This document shows positions 60,141 through 64,000 of a stretch of DNA of 64,000 bases, piece after piece. The DNA is from Craterostigma plantagineum. Lineage: Eukaryota > Streptophyta > Magnoliopsida > Lamiales > Linderniaceae. The notes below the pieces were generated by a model. The model worked only from the letters and a program-made list of their open reading frames with translations. It made no database searches and was not told the origin of the DNA. The DNA lies in contig JAPQWV010000479.1 in assembly GCA_027422505.1 (NCBI GenBank), positions 413,001 through 477,000 of the forward strand. The letters run 5' to 3'. Position numbers and translations under genes: made by a program. How positions within the stretch are numbered: position 1 is the first letter of the stretch; each line of letters opens with the position of its first letter.

Positions 60141-60644
60141 GGCCATTTTTTTAACGTTGACCGAGTCCAAGGCTAGTTTTTAAAGGACCATGTTTAGATG
60201 CTTTATCTAGGATACGATGAACTTGTCAACTAGATTTGTTGACGTTACGTTTGTCTCCGTCATATGCCATAATGATATATGTATTTTTGTATGTGATTCT
60301 GTCGTATAACATATTTTTTTCCTAAATAAAGTAAAAAAGAACTTTTTACTAGTTACATCATTTAATTAGAGGGGTACGTGGTGAGGTAGGCATTTTCTGG
60401 CAATTCCACAACAATTGCCAAATGCGTTTTTTTCTTCAAAAGAAAGTCTTAAATTGCGTTTTAAAAATGTTGAGAGCTTAACGCTTCATAAAATTTAGCT
60501 AGATACAAGTATGCAGGGTGAAAGGCTGATCATGACTAGTTATGATATAAATGTTACACATTTTAGCCATGATTCTAAATAAAGGGTCCGTTTAGTTTCA
60601 TGGAAAAGCCAAGATAAGGACCAATTTATCCGGTGGAACTTTCC

Positions 60645-60704
60645 ATGAGGGAGAGAGAGAGAGAGATGTTTGTGCTTTCCTTTAGGAACTTTCCACGAGG
60701 GGAG

Positions 60705-60735
<31 letters not shown>
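60645..60735. repeat. Two (GA)n runs within a duplicated segment
   Basis: The phrase GGAACTTTCCA(T/C)GAGGG is repeated about 60 bases apart, each followed by a GA run (about 60650-60667 and 60709-60735). Confidence 0.85.
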
Positions 60736-60944
60736 GAGTCTTCTCCGAGTGGATAAATGTGAGAGCGGATGCTTTACTGGGGTAGTTGGGACTTGGAGTA
60801 TGCACAAATAACTTTAGTACATAAGGGATTCCGAGTTTGAGGTAAATACGAGCATCAATATAATAAAATTGTGGAGGTAGGCGGCATTGATCGAATCACG
60901 TAAATCATGTGTTCTATCGATGCCATTTCAGTTTTACATGATTA

Positions 60945-61467
60945 GGGAGAACGACATTTTTAGTCCCTGATGTTTAGGGTATGGGCGTTTCGGTCCCCCA
61001 TGTTTCCGATGTACCACTTTTAGTTCCCATTTTTATCGATTTTTGGCGGTTTTTGGTCATCCATTTAACATAATCACTAATTTAGATGGAATTTAACACA
61101 TGAGAGCTCATGATCTCCTTTAGCTTGACTTAACACCTCATGAATCATCATTTTCTTCAACTAAGATGCATGTGAGAATCATTACTTATCACATTTACCT
61201 CATTTTCAAGGTTGTCGATCATTTCCTAAATGTGATGTATAATGATGTTCATGTGCGTTTAAATCGAAGAATAAGATGTGTTATGAGGTTTTACGTCGAG
61301 TAAAAGGAGATCATAGGCTCTCACGTGTTATATTTCGTCCAAATTAGCTATTATATTAATCGATGGACCAAAGCCGTCCAAATCAGTAACATAAAAGTGC
61401 ACCTCGGAACATGGGAGATCGGAAACGCCATGCCTCAAACATTTGAGACTAAAAATATCGTTCGCCC
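60945..61467. mobile_element. 523-bp MULE-type MITE
   Basis: Long imperfect inverted arms: left GGGAGAACGACATTTTTAGT... and right, inverted, GGGCGAACGATATTTTTAGT, with matching CCCATGTT and GTGC/TACCACTTTTA inward. Flanks ACATGATTA (60936-60944) and ACATAATTA (61468-61476) are a 9-bp duplication with one mismatch. Non-coding. Confidence 0.85.
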
Positions 61468-61476
61468 ACATAATTA

Positions 61477-61815
61477 CGAGTCAAATTCTCGCGGTATCTA
61501 TTTCGACTTCTGTTGCGCCCTGAATTTAATTTTCCCCCCAACACCATTATAACCTCGAACATCTTCCAACTAGAAAATCTTGGAAATCTTGTAGTCTTCA
61601 CTCTCTCGTCGTGACTGATATTTTGCGTATTTCATATTAAAAGGGTACGACGAAACCAACACTCTACATCGGAACCCTAGCCGCTCGCCCCATCCTCTTC
61701 TCCCTTACAAAAAAGCCAAAAACGACGTCTCTCCTCCCCCTCATTAATGAAGGTGGGGAGCTCCCTTTTTTTTAATTTATGTCTCTATGTGTTTTTCTTT
61801 ATTTTCTTTTGACTG
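61477..61815. other. Intergenic, nothing recognised
   Basis: AT-rich text between two MITEs without ORFs of interest. Confidence 0.4.
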
Positions 61816-61823
61816 GTTGTGGT

Positions 61824-62511
61824 CAATGTTTTAAAAAGCGTATTGCGCACCGTGTCGCGTTTTAGTGCTGTTAGCGCGTAGCGTAAATAGCGTAGCGCAT
61901 TGCTGAGTATTTCGGTAAAACATTTATATGCAAATATGTGTATATACGTGGGTAGCCTAGAACCATATAAGTAAACATACCAATTTTAAGTAGCCCCAAC
62001 ATGAAAGTAAGCAAAGCAAGTCTAAGAAACATTCAGATATTAATCGTTAAAAAAGAGATGAGTGGGATTGGGAGGCAGAGTGAAGATCTGGCAGATGTGA
62101 TAAAGACGCCAAAAAAGAGCAAGAGTCCCCATATTGCTACTTTCTGTGAGCAAATTTGAGGTCTGATTTTTGGTTCTCGATCCTAAAGATTGGTCTTTTC
62201 TTGTTCTTGGTCCAGTTCTTCCGATGATTCAAGCAAGGTATTTACAGATTTACCCCGTAAATTCAATTTAATTATCTTATACTCCTAATTTGAATAATAT
62301 AATGATTTTCCCAAATAGCGTGGGATTATAGGAAATAGCGTAAAAAGCGTAAAATATAGCGTATATAGCGTAAAAACGTAAAATATAACGCATATAGCGC
62401 ACGCTTTTTGGGAAAAACGAGAAATTTATTACGCTACAACAACGCGTTTTATAAAAATATTTTGCGCTTTTGCGCGACGAAGCGCGCTACATTTACGCTT
62501 TTTAAACACTG
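61824..62511. mobile_element. 688-bp hAT-type element rich in AGCGTA words
   Basis: Ends CAATGTTTTAAAAAGCGTA and, inverted, CAGTGTTTAAAAAGCGTAA. Identical 8-bp flanks GTTGTGGT (61816-61823 and 62512-62519). Both end regions are packed with TAGCGTA/GCGCA words. No transposase remnant. Confidence 0.9.
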
Positions 62512-62519
62512 GTTGTGGT

Positions 62520-63324
62520 TAGTCTCCCTTAATGGGAGTTTTGGTCTCCCATTTGTGGAGCTTGTTGCCCCCCTTGGAGGGTTCTTTCCCCTTCTTGGGG
62601 GTGTTTGCCCTCCATGTGGCTCTGGTCTCTTCTTTCGGGGTTTTTCCTTTTTACATTGCTTTTCGGTGCTCTTTCGACTTCCATATCCGCTCAATCTACA
62701 AACTTTCAACTCCACACCTACCGTGACATCATCTTCTTGGACCAACACGCCACTAAGGCTACGGCTACGCTACTCCTCTCCACCATGGTCGTTTGGTTGG
62801 CTTCCACCACTGAGAGAGTTTGTCATGCTCTTAAATGAAGCGTGCAGGGCCTCGGTGAGGTGTTGGAGATATTGGACTTGAACTCGTTTAGTCGGGTTGG
62901 ATTTTTCGACTGATGATGTTGAGGGAAGCATACGGTTGTTGGGAGGTTGGTTTTTGCGAGATTTGGTATAGAGGAATGATGAGTTCTTTAGGATTGCTTG
63001 CATTTATTTGTCTACGCATCCCCGACTGTTTTTAGGCCGAAGGTTTGGGTAGCTTTGGTACCTTAATTAATGCTAAGACATGCCTATTATGGTGTTCGCA
63101 TCCATTGTCCGTCGGCTAAAGATTTGTGTTTACATAAGTGGTTTTAATAGCCATCATTGTTGTGGAGTTTTAAATCCAACTTATAGTAGAAGTTCAAACT
63201 TTTAGATGCGGTTTGAGTGATATGTTTATGATTTTGATTTTCTATCTTGACTTGGGCTTGATATGTTAGGTGATCGTGTTGTGCTCTTATGATGAGCCTT
63301 TGTCCCTAATGGTTTCATGTCGAT
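62520..63324. other. Unassigned region
   Basis: Open frames exist on both strands (for example 62532-62881) but none shows a domain or motif that I recognise. It could be a decayed non-LTR or LTR fragment. Confidence 0.3.
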
Positions 63325-63332
63325 GTCCACCA

Positions 63333-63845
63333 TAGGGTTGCAAAAGAAATTGAATTTTTTCTTCGATTCGCTGTTCGATTCGAAATATTCGAGTTCGAAC
63401 ATTTCAAATACGAATACGGATAAAATTATCTTTTTTGATTCGCATAATATCCGAACACGAATAAAATATCACAATATTCGATTCACATATTTAATTAATA
63501 AATCAAACTATAATTCATACATATTAAATATAATATATGATAATTCAATAAAACATTTAAATATAATATATTATAATTCAAGATATGTTTAAATATAGTT
63601 TATTATAAGTCATTATAAACTTTAGTATATATTGTTTAAAACTTTATTAAATAGAGAATAAAAGATTACTTTGAATACAAATATTCGATATCGATTCAGA
63701 TATTCGAGAAAATATCCGAATTCAAATGAGAATCGATTTTATGATTCGATTAAATATTCGAATATTCGTGTTCGTATTCGATTGTCATCCGAACACGAAT
63801 TGAATATTATGGTATTCAACTCGATTTGATTCGTTTGCATCCCTA
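63333..63845. mobile_element. 513-bp hAT-type MITE rich in ATTCGA words
   Basis: Ends TAGGGTTGCAAAAGAA and, inverted, TAGGGATGCAAACGAA. Flanks GTCCACCA (63325-63332) and GTCCACCC (63846-63853) are an 8-bp duplication with one mismatch. Both end regions carry repeated TTCGATTCG/CGAATATTCG. Non-coding. Confidence 0.85.
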
Positions 63846-64000
63846 GTCCACCCATCAAAGCAACCTTTTGGTTGTTTAGCCACTATAATTGTTTTTTTAT
63901 TAATGAGACATCAAGGCTTCATTTGAAAAAAATTATTAAAAGGCTACGAGAGTTCGAAAAGCCTCGATGCTGGTCCGAAATTCGTTGTATTTTGAAATGC

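Noticed and set aside
62408..62881. 157-codon plus-strand ORF
   Set aside because: Starts inside the hAT element and crosses its boundary and duplication; no known domain, so most likely chance.

Overview
This is a plant nuclear genome window, most likely from a eudicot and possibly an asterid. The gene proteins read like eudicot orthologues, the introns are short and AT-rich, and the genes are islands in transposable elements (TEs) typical of dicots. The species cannot be named from the sequence. No RNA gene, CRISPR array or organellar block was recognised.

Five host genes have continuous or nearly continuous reading frames after splicing, and a sixth is broken. They are: CULLIN1 (5526-10258, +, 18 coding exons that join exactly to 744 codons); a small membrane receptor-like kinase with a changed catalytic loop (10819-12516, -); an RLCK-VII kinase of the PBL27 type (43419-46631, +); an F-box protein (48502-49896, +); a CDK-like kinase of the At1g54610/IBS1 type (53189-55659, +, with an N-terminal frame break); and a GATL-type family 8 glycosyltransferase (58028-59049, -, one frameshift). 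They are not an operon. CUL1 and the F-box protein can both belong to SCF ubiquitin ligases, but they lie about 40 kb apart and this is probably chance.

Region by region: 1-5 kb holds LTR-like debris, a terminal-inverted-repeat (TIR) element with target-site duplications (TSDs), a large TTA microsatellite and a TTCGGTT-rich inverted repeat. 5-12.6 kb holds CUL1 and the kinase in convergent orientation. 13.4-17.5 kb is a TIR-bounded, non-coding element filled with ~310-bp tandem repeats and a short telomere-like stretch. 17.9-23.2 kb is a complete Mutator-like element (MULE) with long TIRs and a 9-bp TSD (8 of 9 matching). It carries a decayed transposase facing a decayed plant-mobile-domain (PMD/MAIN-like) gene, whose C-terminal exon encodes an octapeptide minisatellite. 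23.4-32.8 kb is a Helitron with Rep/helicase and RPA1-like genes, followed directly by a second short Helitron to 34.15 kb. 34.9-41.6 kb is a Stowaway-type MITE split by a Ty3/gypsy (Tat-like) LTR element. That LTR element has lost gag-pol but keeps an antisense ORF. 42.0-42.4 kb is a 409-bp deletion derivative related to the big MULE. 42.5-59 kb is gene-rich with small TEs between. 59.4-64 kb is a cluster of SINE-like, hAT-like and MULE-like small elements.

The most unusual objects are the MULE-PMD composite with its in-frame repeat, the back-to-back Helitrons, the gag-pol-less LTR element with only antisense coding remnants inside a split MITE, and the kinase lacking its catalytic aspartate. 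Many frame breaks lie at homopolymer runs, so some could be assembly errors rather than decay.
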